Assembly: GCF_009730915.1 (NCBI RefSeq)
Contig: NC_052475.1
Coordinates: 26,783,016-26,847,015 of the forward strand
Length of the DNA: 64,000 nucleotides
Reading direction: 5' to 3'
DNA from: Dioscorea cayenensis subsp. rotundata
Taxonomy: Eukaryota; Streptophyta; Magnoliopsida; Dioscoreales; Dioscoreaceae
Shown: one piece after another, positions 46,616 to 58,236 of the stretch
Layout: each line of letters begins with the position of its first letter
Position numbering within the stretch: the stretch's first letter is position 1
Notes under the pieces: generated by a model
What the model was told of the DNA's origin: nothing
The model's input: the letters and a program-made list of their open reading frames with translations, nothing else
The model's database searches: none
Program-made: the position numbers and the translations under genes

Positions 46616-48600
46616 TGCTTATTTGCTTGGCATATTAGGAGATTAAAAATTAGATGGTGATGTATAAGGAGGCAAATTCTGACACAACACCACATCAACT
46701 CAACATAAACATAGTATGAAATTAAGAAGGGTTGGGTTTTATATAACTGTGTTTCATGTCTAATTTTGTTGACCTGGTTAAGACATGAAATTTTTTGTCA
46801 TAATCATACTGTCCCGCTTAACCTTTGTATGACCCTTCTAATCATGATATCCTATTTCAAAGCTCAAAAGAAATTTGATAATTTTTTTTATCAAATGAAA
46901 GCAGACTGCCATTTGATAAATTTGTTTTAAATTTGTCATGCCTAAATTTAATGTTGATATTTGTCCTTGTTGGAGAAGCAGAGGTGCATTATGATAGAAG
47001 ATTATATGACATTTTAGATGTATTTTCCTTTTATTACTGAAATTCACATTTGAATGATAGAAAGAAGCATTTTTTTTGTTTGACTTTATATGTTTTAGAT
47101 GTGGTTTGCAACTTTTCTTGGGTGCTTCAGTACTGCTTCTAGTATTTCACTGTTTGCTTTTATTTGTTTTGCTGAAATGTGTAGCGATTTTCATTGTGTT
47201 TTGAGCACCAGCTGGAAGTACTTTTTGTGATTCAGCATAATACAGATAGATTAGGTGGCCTTCTCATCACATGTTTCCTGTTTTTGTAATATATGTCACA
47301 ATATGTTTAAATGTTTAAATGATGTTCTGACTTTAGTTATTATGGCAATGATACTGAGTCTTTGAAATTGACCATAAATACTTTAGTCTTCTTAATAAGA
47401 TTTTTATTATGTAAATAACCTAATGGAATAAGATGCTTTACTCGCCCACTGGTTTAATCTCCCAATTCCCAATCATGAACAGTTATGAATAGGAACAATT
47501 GTTGTAACTTTGCATATAGTCTTCTTTTCTTTTCCTTCAGTTTGTGGCATCTAAACAAATAATCTTAATCATAGAGAAATAAGTCAGTTTATCCAAAACA
47601 ATAATGTTTGCTTGTAGTATGTTAACTAATCAAGAGATGCAATTAAGAGTTTCCACTTAATTGTGGCAGGTGGCATTGGATGCTAAAATAACAAGTATTG
47701 GGATAAGTTTTTTGGCTTAGCAGACCCTCTGCTATTTATACTTAGCCTTATCAGATACTCTAAATGATATTTGTTGGTCAAAGAAGCCATCTTTAGTATT
47801 CTTTTTTTATTTTTATTTTTTTGAAGTTGATCTCCTTGATTGCGAAGGTTTTTGCTGCTAATTGCATATGATTAAAGTGAAGTAACTTCTGTCCGGACTG
47901 CATGTAATTTTGCTGGTGAATGCGGATAGTGTGATTGCATTTTCTTAGGAATAATAGACAGATTTTTTGGTTATTGCTTTTTCTTAGGAATAACAGACAG
48001 TAAAGCTATCGATTAATGTTTCTTTGCATCTCTTGAATGATAGCACGTAAGGACTCTGAAAGTAAGGAATAATATTGAAGAGCGAAAAAGAACCTTATTT
48101 GTGGTATGCTCTAGGAGGTTTAGGTTTTTCCCCCTTATCTCATTGAGCATACTTTTGCAGTGGTTAGATAATAGTAGCTGTTCAAGAAGGACCTGAGCTG
48201 AAATGTTTAATTAGCAGCAGTAACACTTCCCTTTAAAAGAGGGTTTTGTGGTGCAAATCTGACAAACTGCAAGTTATTGGTATTTGTTTCTTCTTAGACT
48301 TTTAAATTTATTTACTTGTTACTAATTTCTTACATATTAGCCTGATTGAATTTGTCTATTTGCCCATATATTTTTAGTTGGTGCCTCCATTTCATTAGAT
48401 GTGTTACTAATTGGACCTTCTTTTCATATGTAAGAATGTTAGAAGCATTTCAAGATGAAAAGAATCGGGGATATCTTGTAAGAAATTGGATAAACCACAG
48501 TTTTATTGAAGTAAAAAGACGGGGATATTTTGTTGTTACTGACGAATTAACAAGCAGTTGAGCTTGATGTTTGCAATTTCGTCAGTCCATGTAAGAGATT
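46616..48600. other. Gene-poor region, no gene recognised
   Basis: Moderately AT-rich, intron-like sequence. A small tandem duplication of TTTTCTTAGGAATAA.AGACAG occurs at about 47940-48001. It may be degenerate intron of the broken TOM20-like locus, but nothing shows this directly. Confidence 0.45.
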
Positions 48601-48610
48601 AGCCGGAATT
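48601..48610. repeat. MITE target-site duplication, left
   Basis: AGCCGGAATT, identical to 49164-49173. Confidence 0.9.
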
Positions 48611-49163
48611 AGGGGTGGACATGGGCCGGGCGACCCATGGGCTGGCCCAAACCTAGCCCAAAAAATACAGGGCCTGTGTTTAGAAAGTTGGCCCAAAAAA
48701 CTGTGTTGGGCTCAAATGTTTTGGCCCGATTGAATTTCGGGCTGGGTTTGGGTCAGATGAATTTTGACCCAACACGGCCCAACCAGAATAAATAAATAAT
48801 ATATATATATCATATATTATTTATAATATATATAATTATATATATATATATATAATAGTAATAGGCTTGAAAAGAGTAAACATTTATAATACTTGTGTTG
48901 TATTTTTTTAAAATGTTTGAAAAAATTTTAGGGGTTGTAGTAGTAGTTTTATTTAGTTATTTTAATTATTATATAAAAAAATTATTTATGTTTTGGGTCG
49001 GGTTGGGCTGGGCCTGGGCCTAATGACAATCAAATGGGTCAGGTTTGGATCAAAACAATTTGGCCCGAACATGGCCCGGCCCGGCCCAACCCGAATATAT
49101 GGGTTGTATATTTGAGTCTAGTCTAGCCCAGACCCGACCCAGTCCCGGCCCATGTCCACCCCT
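48611..49163. mobile_element. MITE, 553 bp, with perfect 20-bp inverted repeats and 10-bp TSD
   Basis: The left end is AGGGGTGGACATGGGCCGGG and the right end is its exact reverse complement. Both sides are flanked by AGCCGGAATT (48601-48610 and 49164-49173). Inside are GGCCC/GGGCC-rich arms around an AT-rich core with TA repeats (48795-48855). There is no coding capacity. The TSD length of 10 bp points to a Mutator-superfamily MITE rather than hAT (8 bp) or PIF (3 bp). Confidence 0.92.
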
Positions 49164-49173
49164 AGCCGGAATT
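49164..49173. repeat. MITE target-site duplication, right
   Basis: AGCCGGAATT, identical to 48601-48610. Confidence 0.9.
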
Positions 49174-52100
49174 GCTTAGACCTTGATAGGTAGAATGTCT
49201 TATTTTGAAAGCTAAAAAGAGATACCTGGAATTCTTAGCATGCTTATTTGATTAATTTTTTCAGTTTTTGTTTATTTTGTTTGTAGAATTACTTGAAAGC
49301 TCCTAAATTATTGTAGCGTGCATGGTCTGCTTACATTACCAAGTTTTACCAGGGAAACCTTGTGTCCATCATCAAATGGTTGGCTTCTCAATGGTAATGT
49401 TGATGTTGTCACAACACTTCAGTGTCAAACGGGCTATGCCGGGCTAGAACAGCACAGTTTCAAGGCGGGTCGGGTACTGTGCATGCCTGGGCCAGCATGG
49501 CCCATCTCCTAACTATGTTGGGCCCCACCAACCTGCGTTTTGGGAAATGGGGGTGTCGGCCCATTTAGTTGTAAAATTGTATTTTAAAATCGGGAAAAAA
49601 ACTCAAAAACTTGAAAAAAACGTTCAATAAGTAAATTTTGGAAGCATTTACAAAAGAGTATGAAATTTTTATATAATAGGTTTCTGAATAGTTTTTCCGT
49701 TAATGTCAAGTTGTTATCCATGTCAAAATCAAGTCATTATTTCTCTCGTAATTATTAAAAAAAACTTTAGTTTCATCATTTATAATCTCAACCATAAATG
49801 GAAAATTGGAAAACCCCTCCTTCAACTATAAACTGTTTTGTTGTTCACTGTTTAGATTTAGTATTTAGGGTTTAGAGTTTTAGAATTTTAGATACAGGGT
49901 TTTATAGTATTTATGTTTAATTAGGGTTTATGTTTGGGGTTTTATATTATTTTATGGTTATAGTTTTGATTGATTTATATGGTTTAAATGTGAAGTTTAT
50001 GGATGAAAAAATGGCATGGGTTATTCAAAAAACGAATTGAAGAAACATTTTAAATAAATATAACATCAGTCTTACTAAAATTATTTTAAAATAATCATGC
50101 ACCTGAAAGTGTAACTAAAACTAGTGTCACTTTTGTAAATACCAAATAATATTAATTTTAATGTAGATAAAATATCTCAAAATTTTAGATATATACGTGT
50201 ATGTAATACTCACTTTTAATTTCAAGAGTTTAGATATACATGAGAGACATGTTCACATATGTTTTTATTAAAAAATATTTAATAATGTTAGTCTATGTGG
50301 TATACATTTTTCGTTTATATATTTCAAAATTTAAAATATGTGTTATAAATTTTTTGCATATATCTTATTTAACATTTATTTAATAAAGTTAGTTTAAAAT
50401 GCATGAATTATTTACTTATGTATATAAATTCGTTCGATTTTAAGATTTAATATTATATTTTATGAGATAATAAATAAGTACAATTAAGAGAGCGGGGGAA
50501 TTCATTTAATAAAATTATATTTATATTGGGGGGTGTGTGTCTGGCAAGCCAGGTTATGTGCCGTGCAGGCCAGTGCCGTCTCATGGGTGACACTGGTTTG
50601 AACAACACCCATGTGGTAGTTATACTTTCTTGAAAGATGAGCAATTATTTATGTTGGCGAGATATTTATTTAAAAATGTTAAAGCAAGTCCTCTAAATTA
50701 TGGATCAGTGGCTAAATCTGGCTGATATTATTGATATTATGTTAGTATGGTATTTTATTTGCTTAAGAGCTAAAAAGAGATGGTATTGTTGTCTTTGGTG
50801 CAGATGCTTTTTAAAGACCATCCGATATGACGCTTTTATGTGGATCCACAATCAGGAGTATTCATTGGTAAATTATCTCCCCGTTACTTTTGGTTGTGTA
50901 TGGATTTTCATAGGATGTTTCCTGTGGGCTTCTCAAATTTTGGACTATTGCATGGCAAGGCTCGTCTTGTGGTGCCTATTATGTGTGCTGCAATCCAAGT
51001 TAAAAATTTCGACTTCTGCAATATTGTACCTTTAGCGTAGCTGGCTTAGATTGCTAGGCTCTGGAATGCTCTTTTGCCTCTAGTCACATGCTAGAGAGAA
51101 ATAATCTAGATAAAGGTGGTCATCTTTCCTCATTCAAGTCCACAGGTGAGTCATGGCCATTTTGCACTGGAGTACTATTTGTCTACTAGCTGGTCATGCA
51201 TATCTCTTCAAATGTCCTTGCAACATGAAAAATATGAGGTCAGGGAGAAAAGTAGCAATAGCTCGTCTTGCTATGGGCTGCAGTTTATCCAGATAGTTTG
51301 TGCATCTATGCTGCATTTGGATTGTGAGAAAATGGAGAGGGAAAGAAAATACTTTGAACCAAAATGATGAAATGACAAGATAGTAAATTTTATTGATGTT
51401 CTCTTCATTTGGCAATCCATTTTATTTCCTTTCCTCCGTTTTCCATCAATCGAAACAGAGCATAAGAGTCTTAGTTGCATGAACATTATAATTCCAGTAT
51501 TAGTAATTAATGAACGACACTGTATCCTAGTTAATGGTTCTGTTTCTGGTTTAGAAATACTTCTATCCTGGACAGATGTCCAGCCGTTTTGGCCCAACAT
51601 TGGTATTGCTTGCTAGATCACAATATTCCACTCCAGCTATTCTATTATAAGGCATTGAAATTTTAAGCCCTTTGAGGAGAAAGTGATCTCCATTACAGCA
51701 TGGCTTCTTTTTACATGGTCCCATTGGTTTTGGTGGGCCTTCTTTCTTTTCTTTTTCTAGCATACACGTGTAACCTTCATGATTTGCAGACTTATGGAGG
51801 CATTATGAGCAGGGGGTCCCCATAAGATCTTTTCTTGCAAAAGAACGCTGGCCTCCTCACCTTGGATTTGTGTACCTTTGGATATCCTTATCCTTGAACT
51901 TCAGCCTCCAGCCAACCTCTCCTTTGCTACTATGATAAGGTGAGCTTGCATTTATAAATTTGTTTTTGTTTCATAGAAATTAATTATTTTAACAAGTTAG
52001 TGGGTGTACTATCTTCTGTGATTAGAATAGTCTTTTCCCAGTTCATTTTCCTTATTTGTGATGGCAATGATATTTGTGAGTTTTGAGTTTTTCATATTAA

Positions 52101-52520
52101 AAAGGTAGTGTCCCACGGGCATTGTGCTTTCTTCAATTAGCATGCGGTGGTGGACAAATAGTAACCACTCAAACCATTGTGTGGAGGCATTTTTCATTAG
52201 CAGAAGGGAAACCTCACCAAACCCCAGAATGAATGAATTCATAGTTTATTCAGATCTGTTTATATGCTGACCTTCCTTAAGCACTCATACCCCACTCTTT
52301 GAACTTTCTAGTTATTTTATGCCCGTATCAGCGCCACTTGTTTTCTAAAAATAATCATGTTGTAAAGATGATCCGCTTTATCTTGTTGGACTGAGAATCT
52401 CCAATAGATACCTGTCTAATCTATAGAGCAGCACTGAGATTGATTGGATTGTGAATTCTTAATTTCTTATCAACATTCGAAAGGTGTTGTTACTGTATGT
52501 TGTGGATAGTGCGAGTGTTG
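49174..52520. other. Gene-poor region, no gene recognised
   Basis: A GC-richer island at 49420-49560 (GGGCTATGCCGGGC, GGGCCAGCATGGCCC) and another at 50525-50600 (GGCAAGCCAGG, CAGGCCAGTGCC) bracket very AT-rich DNA and may be the two ends of an old transposon. A CAGTGTCA at 49421 and TGACACTG at 50587 are compatible with inverted tips, but no target duplication was found. Open frames near 50700-51040 are short and unrecognised. Confidence 0.4.
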
Positions 52521-52524
52521 TGTG

Positions 52525-52990
52525 TTCTCAAAGCATTTGATAGTAAATCAACTTCACCATTCCTTTCTCTGCGGCAAAGTAGGCAATAATTTTTAGTGTG
52601 CTAGCATGGCTTCAGGAACCTGGCACTATCCTTGTTTTCTTTTCTTTGATTCCTTGATTAAAGGTATATAGTGATTATCTTTCTCTGCTTGTCAACATTA
52701 TACACCTGATAAGTGAGTGGCATAGTGCTTCCATTATTCTTAGTTTCACTCTTTGCTAGCGTTTTCAAAGCATTTGTTAGATGATCAACTGCACTATACC
52801 TTTCCTCTGCAGCAAAGTAGGCAATAATGTTTTAGAGTGCCCGCATGACTCCAGGAACATAGCATTGTCCTTGCCTTCTATTTGTTGATTATTCGATTAT
52901 AGGTGTATAGGGATCATCTTTCTTTGCTTGTCAACATTATGCACCTGATAAGTGTCACAGTGCTTTCATTATTCTTATTTTCACTGATCA
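52525..52990. repeat. Tandem duplication, ~238-bp period
   Basis: Two units (about 52525-52762 and 52763-52990) share CAAAGCATTTG.TAG, GCAAAGTAGGCAATAAT, TTTCT.TGCTTGTCAACATT and CACCTGATAAGTG in the same order. Confidence 0.8.
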
Positions 52991-53217
52991 CTTTCTATAA
53001 AATGACCTGCTTGCTGCTGTGGACCCTCCTTACTTTCTTGTAATAGTGGTGGCAGTCATTTTTGATAATTAAACAAAGGCCCTTACAAGCTAATCTCTCT
53101 GAACTATTTTAAACATTAACCTGAGGTTGTTGACAAATTTTAACGTGTTGAAACTTACTGAAGTCCACGCGGGATTGAGTTTCACTTATTGTTTAGATGA
53201 CTTGTGCTCTCCTCCAA

Positions 53218-53430
53218 GTCATTATGTGGGGGTTTGAATGGAAACTGGAGCTTCAAGAATTAGGCAGGACATGGGGAGGGGCGCTGGTAATGCTTATCCA
53301 TTATGCAGAAGTAATACTTTGTATTACGCTTCCCAGTCATTATGTGTGGGTTTTAATGGAAACAGGAGCTTTAAGAAAATTGACAGGACATGGGAAGGCG
53401 CGCTGGTAGTGATTATCTATTATGCAGACG
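53218..53430. repeat. Tandem duplication, ~119-bp period
   Basis: Both units read TCATTATGTG.GGGTTT, then a GGAAAC.GGAGCTT block, CAGGACATGGG, GCGCTGGTA and TATGCAGA. No gene is recognised in it. Confidence 0.8.
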
Positions 53431-55600
53431 GTTTTAGATTCATGTTTAGGCCTAATTGGTTTTTTTGTTGTCTAGCCGGTTTTATAATGTTTTTTTAGGG
53501 ACAAATGACATGGGCATTATCAGCTACAATGACATGATAAAGTGATAAACCCTTTCATAGCACCTCCACCACCGCCACACACTGCCACCATTATCACACC
53601 TCTCCATCATAAACAAGGCAAAAGTCTTCTCTCAACTGTCAAATTTTATTCATGAACCAGCATTCTTGTTGTTGGAATTATCAGTTGCGAAGTGTTGTTA
53701 TAATTGAGTTACTTGATAGTTATACCCCTTGATATGTTCCAGCTTTATATGAAATTTATTACTTTTCTGGTCCCCAAGTCATACAATCTGATGTGCGCTC
53801 TTTCTGATCGTTTGATTCTCTTTTGATGTGCGGCTATTAATAATTTTTTTATTTTATTTTCTTTTATTTTGAGAAAAATGAACAAGTGATTTTGTTTCTT
53901 TGCATATACATGCCTCAATCTTCAAGTCAACTCTTTGTTATTGTGAAAAAAGTGTAGTATTATGAATATGAAATAAAATATCCATATATATATATATATA
54001 GTGAAGTTCTTATTTACGTGTTTGTGAACGTGTATATCTGCTTATTCGTGTACAGTGGGTATAATCTATAATTGCCATTTTTCAAGGGGCGCTGATTCTA
54101 CGACACCACCTCTTTCTCCCTACCGCAGTCAGACTATATATTTATATGTATGTACACTGTTGTTGAATGAGAAATGGTGTTCATTCAGCACTAGGATCTG
54201 CAGCCAAAAAACAAAGAAACACATTATCTCCAGTAAATCCAATGGTCCTACAATTGACAGGACACATTCAAACCTCAACCCTACCGAGATTCTTGCTGTT
54301 GTATTTGTTCATTATCAAGTCAACCATTTTCTCTGTTTGATTCGTAATACATACATGTAGAATGACATCTTTACCCTTAAAAAAATATGTCCCTACAGAT
54401 ATTGGCTGCTGTCGCTCATTAATGGACTTTTCTTGCTATAGAGAATTATGTTTTACGGAGTAAGATAGTTATCATTGAGAAGGTGACAACAAGGACATGG
54501 TTACAAGAGCATACAATTGTATGATTTACCTCAAAAAATACAAATTAAAAAAAATAACTATAATTTTTGAGGCTAGAACTTTCTTGGCATCGAGGGGGGA
54601 AAACTAAATCTACATTAATGTTTATAAAAACATACAGAAAAGTTAAGCAGACAGTCCAAAAGCTCAAGTAGCCATCAAGGATGAGAGTGAGGAGTAGTGT
54701 GTGAAAGGTGCTTCTCCTTTAAACAGGCAACTGGGCACGCTACTACTAATTGAGATCTGGATAACAACTGTCAACGGGCAACCGACCGTTAATTGGCACA
54801 CAACTGTCTGCGGTGGCCGACACAGCAAATCCCCCGGGGCCAAATTATCCATCGAATATATCCTACTCTTTTTGTCGCTTATCTACTTCTTTTTTTTCCC
54901 CCTTTGCTTCTGTCCTTTGTTCATTCCTATCCTTTTGATCTTTTTCTTTTTCCTTAATCGACTGCCTTTTTATTTATTGATTGATTGGTATTTCTAGTCC
55001 TTGCATTTCTGAATTTTGATTGTAAATGATTTGAAGTTGCATGATGCACACACTATATATGCATATATACCTCATTAATTATGTACCATCATTGCAAAGT
55101 TATTTGGATGGTGATTAGTAGTAGTTTTTATCATTAATGATGCTATATGTAATAATTAATCTTGGTTTTGACAGATAATTAACTGCTTGTTTGTTATGCA
55201 TGCCAAAAATCAAACTCTCTCGGATTATAATTTCTTTCTTTTTTTTTTCATTTGAACTATTTATTTATTATTTATATTCAGGAACAAAAACCAAGCAGTT
55301 CATTGACAGAGATTGTCGCATTGGAGCGCTACCAAGTACGGAATCGATGTCATTTCAGTAAGCAAGTCTTCCCTTTTCAGTTTCTTTCTTGTAGCTGTTT
55401 ACAATCAACTCCCTCTACTTTATCTAATAACTGCTTCTTCTTGTCCTCCCCGTATGTACATTCCATAGACACAACACAGTACCTGACAGTAGTACGTGTT
55501 CGTGGACCCACCTTGATACACCACCCCAGCATTAGAATATGAAGTATCTTATCGTTGCTTCTATTGCCCCCACCTGATGATTCCAGCACTTGATGATCTC
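53431..55600. other. Intergenic region upstream of CYP78A
   Basis: AT-rich with a TA run at 53984-54000 and a T-rich tract at 54890-54970. No gene is recognised. Confidence 0.5.
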
Positions 55601-55607
55601 CTCTCCC

Positions 55608-55614
55608 TATAAAA
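55608..55614 (+). promoter_or_regulatory. TATA box of the CYP78A gene
   Basis: CTCTCCCTATAAAATGCC contains a perfect TATAAAA 59-65 bp upstream of the ATG at 55673, predicting a short (~30-nt) leader. Confidence 0.75.
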
Positions 55615-55672
55615 TGCCACCATACATCCTGAACAACCTGCACTTCTAGTTTTAATTATCTACCAGTCTCAA

Positions 55673-58236
55673 ATGAGGACTCACTCCATAACCATCTTCT
55701 TCATCCTCCTCACTGCTCTTTCCCTCTTAGCCACCACCATCCTTACCCCATCTCCTTGGCCATGGCCTCTTCTCCTCTCCACTCTCCTTCCACTCTTGTT
55801 AAACACTTTGGTTAATAACACCTGGTGGCTTTGCATGGCGCAACGTTCACTTCAACAGCCATGCAGTGCCAAAGGGTGTGATTGGATGGCCACTTCTTGG
55901 TTCACTTCCTCTCATGGGTCCTCTTGCTCACAGGAAACTCGCCCGTCTTTCCAAATCATGTGATGCTGACCACCTATTATATCTCAGTCTCGGCGTACAA
56001 CCGGTAGTGATTAGTAGCCACCCAGACACCGCCAGACAGATCCTTTCTGGATCAGCATTCTCAGATAGACCTACAAAGATCTCTGCTCGTTCACTCATGT
56101 TTGAGAGGGCCATTGGCTTTGCTCCATCTGGCCAATACTGGCGCCATCTCCGGCGATTGGCAGCCACGCACATGTTCTCCCCTAGAAGGATTGCTGCCAT
56201 GGAAGGCCTACGCAGCTGTGTTGCTGATAAGATGATGGAAGAGGTGATGATGGAGATGGAAGTGGAAGGGATGGTTAGGTTGAGAGGTGTGTTGCAAAAA
56301 GGGTCATTGGAGAGTATTATAGGAAGTGTGTTTGGGAGTGAGTTGAGTAGAGAGGATAAACAAGTGTTGGTGGAGATGGTTAATGAAGGATATGAGTTGA
56401 TAGGGAGGTTTAACTGGGAGGATCACTTCCCTTTGGGTGGTTTACTGGATTTCCATGGTGTGGGGTAAGAGGTGCAAGGTTTTGGCTTTGAAGGTTAAAG
56501 CTCTTATTGGCAGAATCATTGATGAGAAAAGATCAACTGGATTTGGTCATGACTTCAACAAAGATGACTTCCTTAGCGTCCTTCTTGGTCTCCCTCAAGA
56601 GGACAGTCTCACTGACTCTGATGCCATTGCTGTCCTTTGGGTATGCTCTTCCTCCCTCTGTCTCTTGTGCAACACTTCAAAATGATGCTGCTCGTATGCT
56701 GATCATATGGTTTTATAATCTGTTGCAGATGATTTATATAATTAAATATGAGTTATTACATACATGCATCAAAGTAATATAATGCATGCATGATGATGAG
56801 ATTTGATCAGTTTCGTTTGGTTTTTGTGTTAATTCTGTTAATATTTGGATAAGGGTTTCTTGAGGACCCGCTAATGTTTGTCTTGATTGTCTGTTTGCGA
56901 GTTTGCTTCAAGAGCCAGTTATGTGCGTGACACTAGTAGCTTAGGGGTAGGATAAGCATATTGAGACATGCAAGACTTATCCTGATTTTCATTTTTCATT
57001 TTCATGAATTATAGATTTTGAAGAGATATATATATATATATATATTTTTGTATATAGTTTGAAAGACACCTGTGTGATTATGGGGACAAGAAAAGTACAA
57101 GAATAGCTTTGTAAAATATCAAAAAGTAAATGAAAAATGAACTTGAAAGATAGTGCCAATAACAAATCTTATCTTTTAAGGAGTAGTAACTGTCTCATCT
57201 CAAAGAAGATCAAATCCAACAATTTTTTGTTTGGCACTCATTTTACATAAGTACCCCTGTAAAATCTTTACATATGAACATAAATTGTTAGACATACAAC
57301 TTGAATCAGTTAGGCTAAAAGACTCACATGTAGGAGCAAGGGGAATATACATAAATGAGTATGGAATAGGGGTATTCATGTAAAACACCCTCATTTGGCA
57401 TGCACAATGAAAATAGACTACATGGCCGGGGCCCTACCATATATACTCCTAGTGGAAACAAGATCTTAACAACTGCCATTTTCTGTGTTTATTGTGGGGC
57501 TTCTAGTGATGGTCCATGGTGGCAAATGGCAATAGCTCTAGCCCTTTTCATGTCCTCCATATCTTCATGTTCTTTGCTTTAATTACTAATCCAATTATTT
57601 GCTCAGAAAAATTATGGTCTTATTTTTTTATTTTATTATGTTGATTATTAGGAAATGATATTCAGGGGAACAGATGTGGTTGCCATTCTCTTAGAATGGA
57701 TCATGGCTAGACTGGTCTTACACCCTGACATCCAAGCTCAAGCCAAACAAGAGCTCAACTTGATCGTCGGGGCCCGGCCCGTAAAAGACATCGATATACC
57801 GAAACTCCATTACCTTCAGGCCATCGTCAAGGAGGTGCTCCGGTTGCATCCTCCGGGGCCACTGCTATCCTGGGCTCGTCTGGCGGTTCATGATGTTCAC
57901 GTTGGAAAATTTTTTGTTCCGGCCGGGACCACGGCAATGGTGAATATGTGGGCTATAACCCATAATGAGTCCATTTGGAAGGATCCATGGGCCTTTAGGC
58001 CCGAAAGGTTCGTGGAAGAGGAAGTTAGTTTGTTGGGCTCGGACCTAAGGCTCGCACCATTTGGGTCTGGTCGGAGGGTTTGCCCCGGTCGAGCGTTAGG
58101 GTTAGCCACGGTTCATTTATGGTTGGCCAGACTTTTGCAACGGTATCATTGGGTTCCAGCTCAGCCGGTTCATCTATCAGAGTGTCTACGTTTGTCCATG
58201 GAGATGAAGAAACCCCTTATTTGCCAAGTGAGATAA
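55673..58236 (+). pseudogene. CYP78A: Cytochrome P450, CYP78A family, with two +1 frameshifts in exon 1
   Basis: CYP78A enzymes are plant-specific ER monooxygenases that control organ and seed size through an unidentified substrate. Exon 1 is 55673-56640, the intron 56641-57651 (GTATGC...TTAG) and exon 2 57652-58236. The order is an N-terminal membrane anchor (about residues 5-45), PKGVIGWPLLGSLPLMG, the C-helix region SGQYWRHLRRLAATHMFSPR, the I-helix [13 protein letters not shown], the ExxR helix (KEVLRLHP), PERF (RPERFVEEE) and the heme loop [10 protein letters not shown] with its Cys ligand. The frame breaks near 55817-55822 (before GGFAWRN) and at 56462-56465 (GGGG after FHGV). Omitting one base at each restores about 516 residues, the usual size. 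All diagnostic motifs are intact, so assembly error or a very young pseudogene is likely. Confidence 0.9.

Noticed and set aside
49421-50594. CAGTGTCA ... TGACACTG as termini of a hAT element
   Set aside because: Only eight bases are complementary and no 8-bp target duplication flanks them.
50700-51040. Frames containing GVFIGKLSPRYFWLCMDF, faintly like alkaline/neutral invertase
   Set aside because: The resemblance needs gaps and frame choice, and no neighbouring invertase exons or catalytic motifs were found.
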